A DNA stretch of 64,000 nt, from contig JAFCMP010000479.1 in NCBI GenBank assembly GCA_017506865.1, forward strand, positions 558,001 to 622,000, read 5' to 3'. The translations under genes were made by a program, and so were the position numbers. Each line of letters opens with the position of its first letter. The first letter of the stretch is position 1. Origin of the DNA: Tribonema minus (Eukaryota; Sar; Xanthophyceae; Tribonematales; Tribonemataceae). A model generated the notes under the pieces. The model had not been told where the DNA came from, ran no database searches, and saw only the letters and a program-made list of their open reading frames with translations. Below are positions 35,075 through 46,355 of the stretch, one piece after another.

Positions 35075-35845
35075 ATTGGTTCTCGGTACAAAACGCGGCC
35101 TACCATTAGACCCGTACTGCTGCAGCAGTTACACGAAATGCCGATTGGCTGGGAGCGCCAGCATGGAACGCGTACGTCTGCTGCCGAAGGAGATTCGCCC
35201 CTCATAGGCAGCCTTTTCGCCAAGAAGGCGATGACCACTGCGCGTGGACCAGACGATTGGAAGGCCGGGCACCGCCTTTCCGTCGTCCATGCTGTGGCGG
35301 AGGTTCCGCTGCAGCCAGTAAGTCGTGGAGATTGGATGTCAGCCACAGCTGTGCCGCCTGTTGTGCTCCGGCAGGACGCCCCTGATGGCCTGGCTCCCTT
35401 CTTTCGCGCACCCGTCGGACCGGGTGCAACGGCAGACGATCGCCAACCGTCTGTGTCTAGCTCATCGGCGAGAAGCTCCATTGCCAGTGGTGGTTTCGGC
35501 TTGGCCGCTGAGACGCCCCGTAGCATGGAGCATACATCTGTCCACGGCGTGGCCGTGGGCACCGGCAACGACTCTAGGCCCACCTATGGCTACCACGACG
35601 CCATCATGCCACCCTCACGTTCCAACAGCTACTCTGCCTGGGAAAGGGGGGGTGAGATGCAGCAGCTTGCTGCAGAGCTCCGGCGACAACTGCACGCCGA
35701 CATCAGCCACATTATCGGCTTTGAGGTGCATGCGCACATGCATACCATCAACACCCGACTCCAAGCGACAGAGGACCGTGCTGAGGCCCTCGCGACAAGG
35801 CTGGAGCGCCGCTACAACGACATGTACGCCATGCTGGTCAGTTAA
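35003..35845 (+). other. Coiled-coil ORF of LTR element 3
   Basis: A 280-residue ORF opens inside the left LTR. Its middle is Ser/Ala/Pro-rich and disordered. The last 70 residues form helices with heptads (EMQQLAAELRRQLHADISH and ATEDRAEALATRLERRY). It resembles the oligomerising part of a gag or a small ORF1-type protein. No enzyme motif. An AT-rich non-coding stretch (35,846-36,031) follows. Confidence 0.45.
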
Positions 35846-36039
35846 CTGTTTAATTTAATTTAGTTACTTAGACTAAACCTATTTAATAAAAATTTTCAAA
35901 TTTTTTTTTAAAAATCATTAATTTTAATTCGCCGAGGACGACCGCGCGCGCTGCGCGAAAAAAAATTACTTTTAATTTTAAAAAGGATTGAATTGCGATC
36001 CTGAATTGGAAAACGGGACCCAGCATCAAACCACTTTGG

Positions 36040-38155
36040 TAGTGTTCTGAGCCGATGCCATCGGCCGGCCGGATATGGATCGGCCGGCTTTTTCGGCTAT
36101 TTCGGCTTAGTCGGCTGTCATCGGCTTTTCGGCTTTTTGGCCGGCTTTTCGCCACAACCGGCTTTTCTGGGTGTTTCTTTCCTTTTTTCTTTAGTGTCAG
36201 TATCGCGGCGCGAGCACTCTTGTCGGTACTGTTTCCAACAGTACTGTAGCTGCAATACCAAGCGTACGCCAGACTGCTCAGCAGTCTGAAGCACGTGCCT
36301 GAGTATGCTGCTCAGACATTCACTTATGTAACAGTAGTGCTGCCCACCTCCGCCGGAGTCCGCAGAAACGAGAACGTGTAGCTCTCTCCGCCGCTGCGCC
36401 ATATCCATATCCGACACCATTCCACTCGTCGTGCTTTGCTTCTCAAGCTCAAGCGTGCGTGCTGGCCCAGCAACCCAACGTCGAGTCAAGCTATGGAACT
36501 GTTGGCCGCAACGGCTTCTGAAGTACCTACAGGTACACACAACGCTCGTTAACGCCGAGAGGCGTGGCAGCGAATGCCGCTGGTGGGTGGGCTGGGCTGC
36601 AGGGCTTGCAGGAGCTAGCACCAGCGGCGCTCAGGTGATGCCAGCGTGCGTAGCCCCTTCGAGAAAACTTCAAACGTGTGGTGGTGTCTCGGAAGCGGCT
36701 GCCCTGGCTGGCGTGCGGAGGAGGGACAGGCAGCGGCTTGGCGTGCTTGGAGAGCAAGCGGAGTCGGCTGCACGCCACGGCACCAACCACAAGTTACTCG
36801 CAGCGGTAAATGGCAATATCTTGTCAGGCTTGCAGCCTGCGGTGAGCCGTGACCTCGCTCATCAAGGAGGCGATGCTTTACTTAGTTATATAGCCTTTCT
36901 CTCTAGCGTCAGCGCCTGGCGCCCAGTGACTCCCTCTGCTTATCTCTATGATATCGGGGTTCACGAAGATAGCCACAATCTCCAGGTCAGGGCCCATTAT
37001 GGTGACCTTGGCCTGCATGAAAACTTTGAGATGGAGTCTGCGTGGAGCTGGGTGGCCCTAAGACGGGTCTGTCTGTGGGGAGAGAGTCTTGCAGCTTTGT
37101 TTGGTATCCCTGCTAGTGTGTGGGGGACAGTCGCTTGCGGATGCTTTGTTGGGGGTGATATGGGGGGCCCGGTGAACCACCGTCTCGCCCCTCAAGGAGG
37201 CGATGCTTTGCTTAGTTATATAGCCTTTCTTTCTAGCGTCAGCGCCTGGCGCCCAGTGACTCCCTCTGCTTATCTTTGTGATATCGGGGTTCACGTAGAT
37301 AGCCACAATCTCCAGTTCAGGGCCCATTATGGTGACCTTGGCCTGCATGAAAACTTTGAGATGGAGTCTGCGAGGAGCTGGGTGGCCCTATGACGGGTCT
37401 GTCTGTGGGGGGAGAGTCTTGTAGCTTTTTGTTCAGTATCCCTGCTAGTATGTGGGGGACAGTCGCTTGCGGGTGCTTTGTTGGGGGTGATGTGGGGGGC
37501 GGGGTGCGGCGTGCAAGCTTTGCATGCTACACCCAAGAGTGAAAACAAGGCGACACACCTACAACATGGCATTTCCACAGCCACAAGTGGAATATAATAA
37601 AAGTACCTACCGTCTGCAGTGTAGTGAGGCAACCCTAGGTGGAGCAGTAGTTGAAGTAGGGCTTGCAGTGCGAATGCCTTTTGTGCAGTAATCAGACACG
37701 ACTTTAACCTTCAACATGGCACAGCTTCTTCTGCTTCTACCTGTTTAGCCACGCTTGCATATCAGGGTGATATAATAATTGCACTTGGGGAGGGCGCTCC
37801 GGTCCACCTCCCACGGCACCAGGCAGTGGGCATTTCCGGCTGTTTCAAGTCAAGGTTGAGACTGAGTCTCACACACTTCACCCTCTGTGGTTGCTATACC
37901 ACCACAATGGCGATCTCGGCAGGACATTGTCGTACAGGTCGGAATGCGTTGCATTGACCACCTGGGCGCACACAGCATCGCTTGCAAGCACGCTGAGGGC
38001 GTGGTCTAGGCTGAGAAAGGCCTCACAACTACTTGGTTAGGCATAATAGACACATTTGAAAAAAAGCCGAAACCGACATGGGCGATCGGCCGGCTTTTCG
38101 GCTTTCTGTTTTAGCCGAAGCCGATCGGCTTAGCCGACTTCGGCTCAGAACACTA
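36040..38155. mobile_element. hAT-type DNA transposon, non-autonomous
   Basis: The ends are inverted: TAGTGTTCTGAGCCG at 36,040 and CGGCTCAGAACACTA ending at 38,155, extending into rich ggccggctttttcggc repeats on both sides. An exact 8-bp target duplication CACTTTGG flanks it (36,032-36,039 and 38,156-38,163). Eight-base duplications with TAGTG-like ends are typical of the hAT superfamily. No hAT transposase domain is visible, so it is probably mobilised in trans. It sits inside LTR element 3 and is therefore younger. Confidence 0.85.
36857..37510. repeat. Two-copy 330-bp tandem repeat within the hAT element
   Basis: Units starting near 36,860 and 37,191 are almost identical (gaggcgatgcttt.cttag ... 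tgatatggggggc). A 320-residue ORF (36,431-37,393) spans them but has no recognised domain. Confidence 0.8.
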
Positions 38156-38551
38156 CACTTTGGCGAAGTCTGGTTGAACCCTGCCAGCGTTCGCTGCTGA
38201 ATTTCAACATGACGTTGAAGTTATTAGGTGGAGGGACCAGTGTTAAAGTTGGTTAGGATACCATGATGAGCACTGAGCACGTTTCAAACTTCAATATGGA
38301 GTTGAACTTCTGTACTTAGCCAAACTTCATAGTTGAAGTTCAAGTTCAAGTCCAAGTTCAACATGGTATATCTCAAGATCCTGAGCGCAAAAAAACAATC
38401 TTTCTTCCATTTATTTATTTCTAGGCATGACTATTACACCCACGTCATCACAATTGAGAGAAGTCCATTTGCAGAGTTCACCCCTGTGGGTCCCGTTTTG
38501 AAATCAGGTCCCGTTTTTCGCAATTCAAACCCAGTCTGTATACACAGAGAC

Positions 38552-40084
38552 ATGCGCGCCGCATCGGTGTTGCAGACTGCCTCAGCGCCGCGCAGCGCGC
38601 CCGCCGCGCCAGTTGCAGCATCATCATCGACGCGCACCGTCACCGGCGATGCATGCACGCCGCCGCGTGCAGGGCTGTGCATACAGCATGCAGCGATGCA
38701 GCGCGGCGACCCGCTGGACATGCTTGAACCGGACGCTCGCGCGCAGCTCGACGGCGCAGCTCGTCAGGCACGCCATCCAGCCACCTGCATGCTCATGCAG
38801 CAGAGTCCGACGCAGATTCGCCTAGCGGAGCAGCGGCAATCGGAGGCGCTTACGGAGGCAGCACGGCGTCAGCGTGCTCATCAGAGACAGGAGGAGCTCA
38901 GCCAGCTGCTGCAGCAGGACCAGCTGAACGCGCAGGCGGTGCTGCAGCAGCGCAAGATCAACGCGCAGCAACGTGCACTGGACGCGCAGCAGGCAGCGCT
39001 GCTTGCCGAGCAGGCCTGCCTACGCGCGGAGTGGCGCGCGCTGGAGCACGCGAGCGTGCGCAGCCGTGCTGGCCGCGACGCCAACAGCGCCAACGCTCCC
39101 AGTCAAGGGGGTGCGCGCTACGGTGGCGGCAGCTCTGGCGGCGGCGGCGACTCTGGCGGCAGCGGCAGCTCTGGCGGCGGCGGCGACTCTGGCGGCAGCA
39201 ATAGCTCGGACGGTGGCGGTGGCTCTGGCGGCGGCAGCAGCGGCAGCTCTGGCGGCGGCGGCGACTCTGGCGGCAGCAACAGCTCGGACGGTGGCGGTGG
39301 CTCTGACGGCGGCAGCAGCGGCGGCGGTGACGGCGATGGCGGTGGTGGCTCAACCAGCGGCGCCACGGTCAGTCACTACGGTGATGACAACAGCGCGCGC
39401 CGCGCCTCCGTGACGGCAGCAGCACCACTGGCAGCAGCAGAGGTGGACCTGGCAGGCTTCGACGCATCAGGGTACGCGATCATGCGCTTTGCCGTAACCC
39501 TGGATGAGAAGCAGTTTCCTAAGACCAAGGTCGACCAGGGCAACGTCTCTGCCCTCACCTCCCTGCAGAAGCAGCTTCCGGGCAAGTTTCGGTCGGCAGC
39601 GCTCGCCCTTCGTCAGAAACAGCAGCCACTATGGCCCGCCCTACGCAAAGCTGACGACTTTGGCTGCGAGTGGTTCAACACTACGGTATACAGCATTGTG
39701 AGCTGCATAGCCAACGGCGGCGGCGACCATCTTCGGCTCGGCATGCTGGCGCGTCAGGCGTCCTCCTGGGAGACGCAGGGCGGCGAGCAAGGCCTGCGCG
39801 ACGGCGCGCTGCTCTCCTGGCTCTTCACCAAAATCGGCAAGTTCTTGGAGATTGCGGAGCCTACCTCAGTCGCCGCTAACCTGATGAACTGGTCACTGCG
39901 TCAGGGGCTGGCGCTCAAGCTTTTCATCATCGAGTTTTCGGATGCTGCTCACACCGCCACATTGCTCGACAACTCCCTTGATCACATCGTGGTCACCGCG
40001 CTACTACGGATTGTACGCCACCACTACCCGAACATTTCGGGCGCCTACAAGCATGCCATCTGCGAGCCTACCATGTATCGTTGA
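38552..40084 (+). other. gag-like ORF of LTR element 3
   Basis: A large ORF, open from 38,333, with ATGs at 38,333 and 38,552. It encodes an Ala-rich N-terminus, a long Gln/Arg helix (QRQEELSQLLQQDQLNAQAV and on), a Gly/Ser/Asp repeat (39,118-39,350) and a folded C-terminal part. That part has LLSWLFTKIGKFLEIAEP and LALKLFIIEFSD helices, followed by a conserved-looking HHYPNISGAYKHA. This order (coiled coil, linker, helical capsid-like domain) fits a retrotransposon gag. No zinc knuckle or protease is seen. An acidic Gly/Ser tail continues to about 40,410. Confidence 0.5.
39118..39350 (+). repeat. Gly/Ser-coding 78-bp tandem repeat
   Basis: Two near-identical units (39,174-39,251 and 39,252-39,329) of ggcggcggcgactctggcgg type, plus partial units, encode SGGGGDSGGSNSSDGGGGS repeats. 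Confidence 0.7.
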
Positions 40085-40419
40085 GAGCAGCTGCTTGCTA
40101 TTCTGGCAGACGAGGCTCAGATCGCCGACCACTACGCTACTGCACCTAGACAGGACTGCCCCATCTTCCCTACAGACCTGACTTCATATGGGCAGGGGCT
40201 TGGTGGCAGCAGTGATGGTGGCAGCGGCGACGACTATCACAGTGGCAGCGACGCTGAAGGTGATGAGATCCACTACCTCGGCTACAGTAACTACGACAGC
40301 GAGGCGCCGGGCTCTCCAGTGTCTACCGCAGGCAGTGGCACCACTGGTGGCGGCAGCGTGCCGCCGGGCTCGCCAGCACCTAGTAATGGATCGGATAGCG
40401 CCTCAGGATAGGGGTGCGA

Positions 40420-42340
40420 CCCTGCGCCAGCCCTGGGCGTGGGGGGAGCATTCAGGGGCTCCATTTCAATTAGTGTCATGGGGGGTGGGATTGACGCCCT
40501 GCCCCCGACATCAGTCAGCGCGCACGGCGCGCCCGCGGTTGCAGCAGCTGCTCAACAGCAGCAGCAGCAGCAGCCGCTCGTGGTTGCAGCGGCTGTGTCA
40601 CAGCAGCGGCAGCGACTACATGAAATTCCAGCTGCAGCGGCGCCAGCAAGCGCCACACCTATTTCGGCTGCGCAACAGAGCGCTGCAACGGCAGCGATGC
40701 CCGCGGGCACTGCGCCCGTTGTGGCGAACGCTGCTGCTGCGGCGGCGCCGTTGAGCGCCGCGCATGCACCAGCACCAGCACCACGGAGCACTGCCACAGC
40801 AGCGGCGCCCGCGGTGTCTTCCTCTTCGCGCGCAGGTAGCGATGTGCGGCCAACCACCTCACCCATCAGCCGGCACCTCCACCAGCGGCGCACGGGACAG
40901 CTGCGCCTCGGCGCGGCATTCCGGCGCACGCGGCGCGGCGCGCATGCCACGCCGGCGCAGGAGGCATGCGCGATCATGGGGGGGTGGGGACTGCCCCAGC
41001 TTCTGCAGCAGCGACAACATCAGCATCGGCGGCGCCTAGAACGGCGTGCGCTGCATCTTCAACGTTGACGGCGGCGCCTGTGATGGCACGCGCTACACCC
41101 ACGTCAGCTTCAACGCACGGCGCGCGCGCCGCGGCCTCGGCGGCCGCAGTGGCGCCGGCGACACCATCATCACCTGCGCGCAGCACTTATGCGGGAACCG
41201 CAGCAGCAGATTCGCATGTTCCGTCATTGCCTACTTCAACACGCGCTGCGGTGGCGAAGCCTGCCGCAGCAGCGATACATGGCGCTTCATCGGGGGGGGG
41301 TGAAGGTGTTGGCAATGCACTCAGCGGCATCTTATCGCTGGACAGCGCGGACCGTTCCATGGCGGCGCCTGCACCAGTGCCCCTTCCTGCGACGTGCGCC
41401 AGCCGTGCGCAAGGCGCGGCAGCACTGGCAGCAGCAGCTGGCGACACGCGCCGGCGGTGCGCGAGGCGCGGCAGCAGCAGCAGCTGGCGCCAGCGGCGCA
41501 TGAGGCGCAGCAGCAGCAGCAGCTGGTGTGCGCGGCGCGGACCTTTCATGGCAGCGCCTGCGCCAGCGCCTCTTCCTGCGCGGCGCAGCGTGCACGCCGC
41601 AACCTGCACCCTCATAGTACCTGCGCCTACGTCCGTCCCTGCGCATAGCGGGCGCGCAGCGGCTTGCGCCATGGCGGCGCCCAAGCTGGCGTTTTCTTCC
41701 GTGAGCGCGCCGCGCGCAGCACCCTGTGCCATGGCGATGCGCCTTCTACGTCAACGACAGCGCCCTCAGCGGCGTTAATGTTTTCGGCTTCGACTTGTGC
41801 TGCTGTTACAACAGTGGCGACAGCTCAGGACAGGCAGCGCGCACTCAGCTTATGCGCTCCGCCCGTGGCTGCCAGGTGTCAGCTTGGCTTTCCGCTTTTC
41901 GTCGCGGCCCGGGGGCCAGGCGTCTGCTTGGCTTTCCGCTTTTCGTCGCGGTGCCACCACATCCAAGCAATCTTAGTAGCTATCAGTTCGTTGGTGTCAT
42001 GTGCCCTGATCAAGCACATGCTCCGCAGCGTACTGGAGTGAAGCAGCTGGAGTCAGTGGGCTAGGCTAGCGTGTATAGTGGGGGCTTTGCAGGGCGATAC
42101 GTAGCAAGGTGGCGGCGGAATAGTGAAAGCGCAGCGCTAGTCACACTGTAGCTGTCTGCCGAGCGGCAGTAGCATAGCGTCGCGAGCTTTTTTCGTGCAT
42201 ACCATATGTGCGCTGGGTGAGAGACAGTTAGCATATGTGCTATTGTGCAAGTCTTGCATTGTAGCGTGTTATGATCGCACGTAGTGAAGTCATGGTTGCT
42301 TCCCTGTTATCGGGCTTAGCTTAGCCCTAGGGGGGGTGAC
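40420..42340 (+). other. Ala-rich low-complexity 3' part of element 3
   Basis: Overlapping Ala/Pro/Ser-rich frames (40,439-41,778) arise from GCAGC-type repeats. Two short stretches in another frame look more protein-like (FNVDGGACDGTRYTHVSFNA near 41,050 and FYVNDSALSGVNVFGFD near 41,735) and resemble each other in outline. Family unknown. Confidence 0.3.
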
Positions 42341-42345
42341 TGTGG

Positions 42346-42544
42346 TGCCACTGGGTGTGTCACCTAAGTTCAACTGTCAGTTGCAGTTGGTTGGCGGTTA
42401 CAACAGTTGCGTTTTGGTTGGTTGTCCTCTGCTCACAACAGAGAGACAGCCTGATAACACACACGCACTTGCTTGAGTGCTGTTGTGCAGTGTCAGTGCC
42501 CTCGTCTCTGTCTGTCATTGGTCAGTGTTAGTGCAAACTCCTCA
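42346..42544 (+). repeat. Right LTR of element 3
   Basis: About 199-bp partner of 34,872-35,074. Confidence 0.7.
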
Positions 42545-43024
42545 CTCCAGCGAGCACTATCAAGATCTCACATTGGCTGACGCGAAGCACAATGTTGATG
42601 GCATGACAGTCGCTGTGCATGATATGTGAAAGTGGTGCACAAGGGATGCGGTCCGCACGCATTGTGGTGACTGATGTGGCGCGCGGTACGCGGTTCGTCC
42701 GCCTCGAGCCGCGCCTCACACCTGTTGTTGCCACATCATGGCATGTAATTGGCGCCGTGTCCGCACTGCACACGGGCCCATGCAACATGCACAATGTGAC
42801 CAGCGCCGAACACGGTGTTTTCTCATTGCAACGGCGAGCCCGCCGCCCCCCGTGTTCATCTGTGACACATCACACGATGCACACGCTGCGCGCTCGGCGA
42901 AGGGGGTCGACGCTCAGCGCACCACGCCGCTCTAATCACGTACTTCGCACAAGAAGCAACGTTTTTTTGTGGTTTCGATGACCGATTATCTTCCATAGCA
43001 AGGTTAGCTCACTCCGATTCACTC
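42545..43024. other. No gene recognised
   Basis: Short ORFs only; the longest (42,619-42,981) shows no family resemblance. Confidence 0.35.
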
Positions 43025-45267
43025 ATGAAACGGCAGAAGACGGATCACGACGTGGCGCAGCTCGAGCCTGATTGGCAAGCAGTTCAGAGAAAAGTTTTTC
43101 AAGTGCCAGGGCTCTTCGGTGTTGTGAGCAGTGCCGTAAGCTGCACTCGAGTGCGGGGTGTATGTGGCGACGCCGACTGCGTCAACTGCCTTCCGAGGAG
43201 CTTCGCTGCCTTCACAGACAAGTAGAAAGTGGCGTGCTGGTCAGCAATAAACACTCTGCAGCCCCAACAAGTCGTATCAGGCAGCCACACCAAGTTCTGG
43301 TTCATGTGCGGCGGGCGGTGTGGCGGCCATGAGTTCTCGTTGACCTTAGGCAACGTCACCGGCAAGAACCACTGGTGTCCGTATTGTGCAGGGAAGCAGC
43401 TGTGTGAGGATGCGATTTGCATGTGGTGCTTCAGCCGCAGCTTTGCAGCTAACACAGAGCTACTGGGTAGGCATGTGGAACTACACCGCACATGGTGCTA
43501 AAGCAGACAACAGTGCTAGGTTGCAGTACCTGGCATTGAAGAAAGGAGGGCAGCCAGGTCCAGGTGCTTGCGGGCGAAGCGGAGGAAGAGGAAGAGGAGG
43601 GCAGCAGCCAGGAGAAGACAGCAGGAGAGCGCTATCCAAGCTGGGGCCAAAGCTGTGGGCATTAGGTGCCTTGCTGTGTGAACTACTGCTCAGAACTCCA
43701 GAGAGCCTTGCATGACTCGCCACAAACATCAACCAGGGTATGTATCCTCCGGCCCCTTATGTGTACATACCTTCAGATCTGTAACCGAATTGTGTGGCTT
43801 GGGGTCAGTCACTACAGTGTCCCCAACTAGACATGTCACAGCCTTCATGGATGGCGAAAAACTGGCTTGCTGGGGAACATACGAGGAACATATCATGTAG
43901 TACTGCGGCCGCGACAAGTGGCAATTGCCAGCAATGAGAAATTCTGGTTTGAATGTGACGGGCAGTGTGGGGGACACGAATTTTCATCGGCTTTATGTGG
44001 TGTCACCTGCAATAATGAATGGTGTCCATTTTGCGCGGGGAGGGAGGTGTGTGACTCGGAGGATCCGACTTGCAGATGGTGCTTCAACCGCAGCTTTGCA
44101 GCGTTTGCGGACAGCCTGTCCTCAAACGCTGAGTGGTAAAGTGGCGTGTTGGTCAGACAAAAAGACAATGCGCCCGTATCAGGTCGCCTCGAGTAGCAAA
44201 AAGGAGATCTGGTTCACATGCGACGGGCAGTGTCGCCACAAGTTTACAGCAACGCTCAACCACATTAGCGCTGGCAGATGCCATCCAGTGGTGTCCTTCT
44301 GGCAGGGAAGCAGCTGTGTGAGGACGCGACTTGCACGTGGTGCTTCAAACGCAGCTTTGCAGCCTTCAGGGATAGTAAAAAGCTGGCCTGCTGGTCGGCA
44401 AGGAACGTATTGCAGCCGCGACAACTTGAAGTGACCTTGGCAAGCGACGAGAAGATCTGGTTTGAATGCAATGGGCAGTGCGGGGGACATGAGTTTTTGT
44501 TGACCTTATACAACGTCACCGGCAATGGTGTCCGTATTGTCCACGCAAAAGAGTTTGTGGCAATGTGGACTGCTCCTGGTGCCGCGCACCGTGTGACATC
44601 TGCCGCCTGGAGGACGAACCGCGGCGCGGCTATCATAAGACACCGGACGGAGCCATGTGCCGTGCTCACTTCATCCGCAGCCCTCATGCGACCACACAGC
44701 AGCGCGCCAAGATCTCTCTCGAGATGCATTTCATCGCGTCGATGGAGCTGCAGTGCCATGACCGTGTCAGAGGATACAAGTGGGCAGAGCCGACTTCGTG
44801 GGACTGTGCCGTCCTGCCAGGGCTGGCGTACAAACCCGATCTGATGTGGGCGTTCGACGCTGATGGCAACATTTTCAGCACGGCGGGCGGGTGCAAGCTC
44901 TCGGCGCCCATGGCGAGGGTCATCATTCTGGAGGTGCTGGAGCTCCTAGGTGGGCATCGCACAGCACTCCGCCGCACGTACCGTGTCCGACAGTCAGCGC
45001 GAGTCCGACATCCGAAGCTCCCTGGCAGGCATCAAGGTCGCTTTCGTGTACGTGACCGTCGCCGCGTACAACCACCCCTCAGCCTACCCTGACGACAGAT
45101 TCTTCGCCAAGGGTTGTGCGACCGACCCGGAGGCTGGCAAGGATTTCGAGTATCACGTGGAACCCACCCGACAGGAGGCGTGGGGAGCGCGCGTGCAAGC
45201 AGCAGTGGAAGCACTTGACAGAGCTAACACAGAGGTGGGAGGTGCCACCGTGTACATTGGGAATTGA
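43025..45267 (+). pseudogene. Zinc-ribbon array gene of giant-virus/algal type (decayed)
   Basis: At least four repeated modules of about 60-70 residues read W.CDGQCGGHEF...L..VTG...CPYCAG..LCED..C.WCF.RSFAA: modules at 43,229-43,500, 43,867-44,139, 44,133-44,370 and 44,278-44,600. Each holds three Cys pairs and a Phe/Ser end. They resemble the probable zinc-ribbon repeats (DUF4379-like) found in giant viruses and in algal genomes. A C-terminal domain (44,565-45,267) begins with a CxxC cluster and has YKPDLMWAFDADGNIF and VYVTVAAYNHPSAYPDDRFF; I do not know its fold, though a nuclease-like role is possible. The frame is broken several times. Origin by transfer from a large DNA virus is an inference. 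Confidence 0.55.
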
Positions 45268-45299
45268 ATGAAACACGGAGATCGAGCATGTCTTGTATC

Positions 45300-46340
45300 A
45301 ATGCTGTTTGATGCTGATATGAGGGTCATGCGTTGCGCTGCTGTGTTACTGCTGCTGCTGCGCTACTGTTGTGTTACTTAGGGTTAGGGTTAGGGGTAGG
45401 GTTACTGCTGCTGCTACGTTATATTCACAACTGCTTTGCTTTGACCGTAGTTGATGTTACTGCTGCTATTGTTGCTGCTTCTCGTGTTGCTGGTTGCGCC
45501 CCCTGTTGCGCTGTGTTCCCACTGCTGCTGGCTGCGCTGTGATGTTTGCGCTGTCACGCTGCGCTGCTGCTGGTGCGCTGCCACAGGTGTTACGGTGTGC
45601 CTGCACCTGTAATTGACCTGTGATCCTAGGAACTAGCGTTATTGCTCCGGGTACGGCTCTAATAGCCTCTGCGTGTGTACAATGTGCTGTGTCCCTGTTC
45701 ACCTGTCTGTTCACCTGCCCTTTCGACGAACGGTTGGACTCGAAAAGTCCAATCCGGCGTATCACCATTCAGCTTCAGCCCTTTGAATCCGGTATGAATG
45801 ATGTTCCCTCTGTTTCTCAATGCTCTGCCTTGCATACCTCAGCAGTGTAGTGTCTGGGGGTGATTGTCGTACAGGTCGAAATGCATTGCATTGACCACCT
45901 GGGCGCACAAACCCACCCGCCCACCCTTTAGTTTTGTTTCAGTGTACATGCGCACTTCTTCTGCGTGTGTTACACAAACGCTGGGGGGGGGAAATAAGTG
46001 CGCAGTGCAACATGTCCGGGCGTACATACTATAGCAGCTGTAGAATGGTGGCCACCGGTGCACTTGCTTGCGTTGGTTGCGCAGTGCCAACATGTCGGGG
46101 GCGCATACAGCAGCGGAGTCAGTTGCTTGCTTTCAAGTTTGTCTGTTGCAGTGTCAGGATGTCGTATTGTTTTGCAACAACGTAGTTGCCACTCCAGCCA
46201 GACGCGCCAGAGTCTTTCTGAGACTTGTTGGTGGCGGAGGGTTGCTGGTACATACCATATGCCCGTGTTATTTGAGAGTTTCGGCAGTCGCGGAAGACTG
46301 CTGTGCTTGCATTGCATTTCGTAGCAATATTGCATAGATA
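45300..46340. repeat. CTG-rich simple sequence with a telomere-like patch
   Basis: Irregular ctgctg/gttactg repeats surround ttagggttagggttaggggt at 45,378-45,404. A dispersed segment with attgtcgtacaggtcg at about 45,860-45,905 also occurs at 37,925-37,970. No gene recognised. Confidence 0.6.
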
Positions 46341-46355
46341 CTACACATGCATGCT

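Larger units (their letters stand above)
34872..42544 (+). mobile_element. LTR retrotransposon 3 (non-autonomous, with nested hAT)
   Basis: Two direct repeats of about 200 bp at 34,872-35,074 and 42,346-42,544 share cacctaagttca...gtgcaaactcctca and end in CA. A primer-binding-like TGGTTCTCGGTAC starts two bases after the left repeat. A G-rich tract lies just before the right repeat. I could not find a matching target duplication, so the outer limits are approximate. The interior carries a coiled-coil ORF and a gag-like ORF, and is interrupted by a 2.1-kb hAT-type element. No reverse transcriptase is recognised. Treated as a broken fossil. Confidence 0.7.

Noticed and set aside
36431-37393. 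hAT transposase
   Set aside because: The ORF spans an internal tandem repeat and lacks any BED finger or hAT dimerisation motif.
38958-39366. - strand Pro/Glu/Ser ORFs
   Set aside because: Shadows of the Gly/Ser repeat in the gag-like ORF of element 3.
34872-42544. Target duplication for LTR element 3
   Set aside because: No matching 4-6-bp flanks were found with any reasonable choice of LTR edges.
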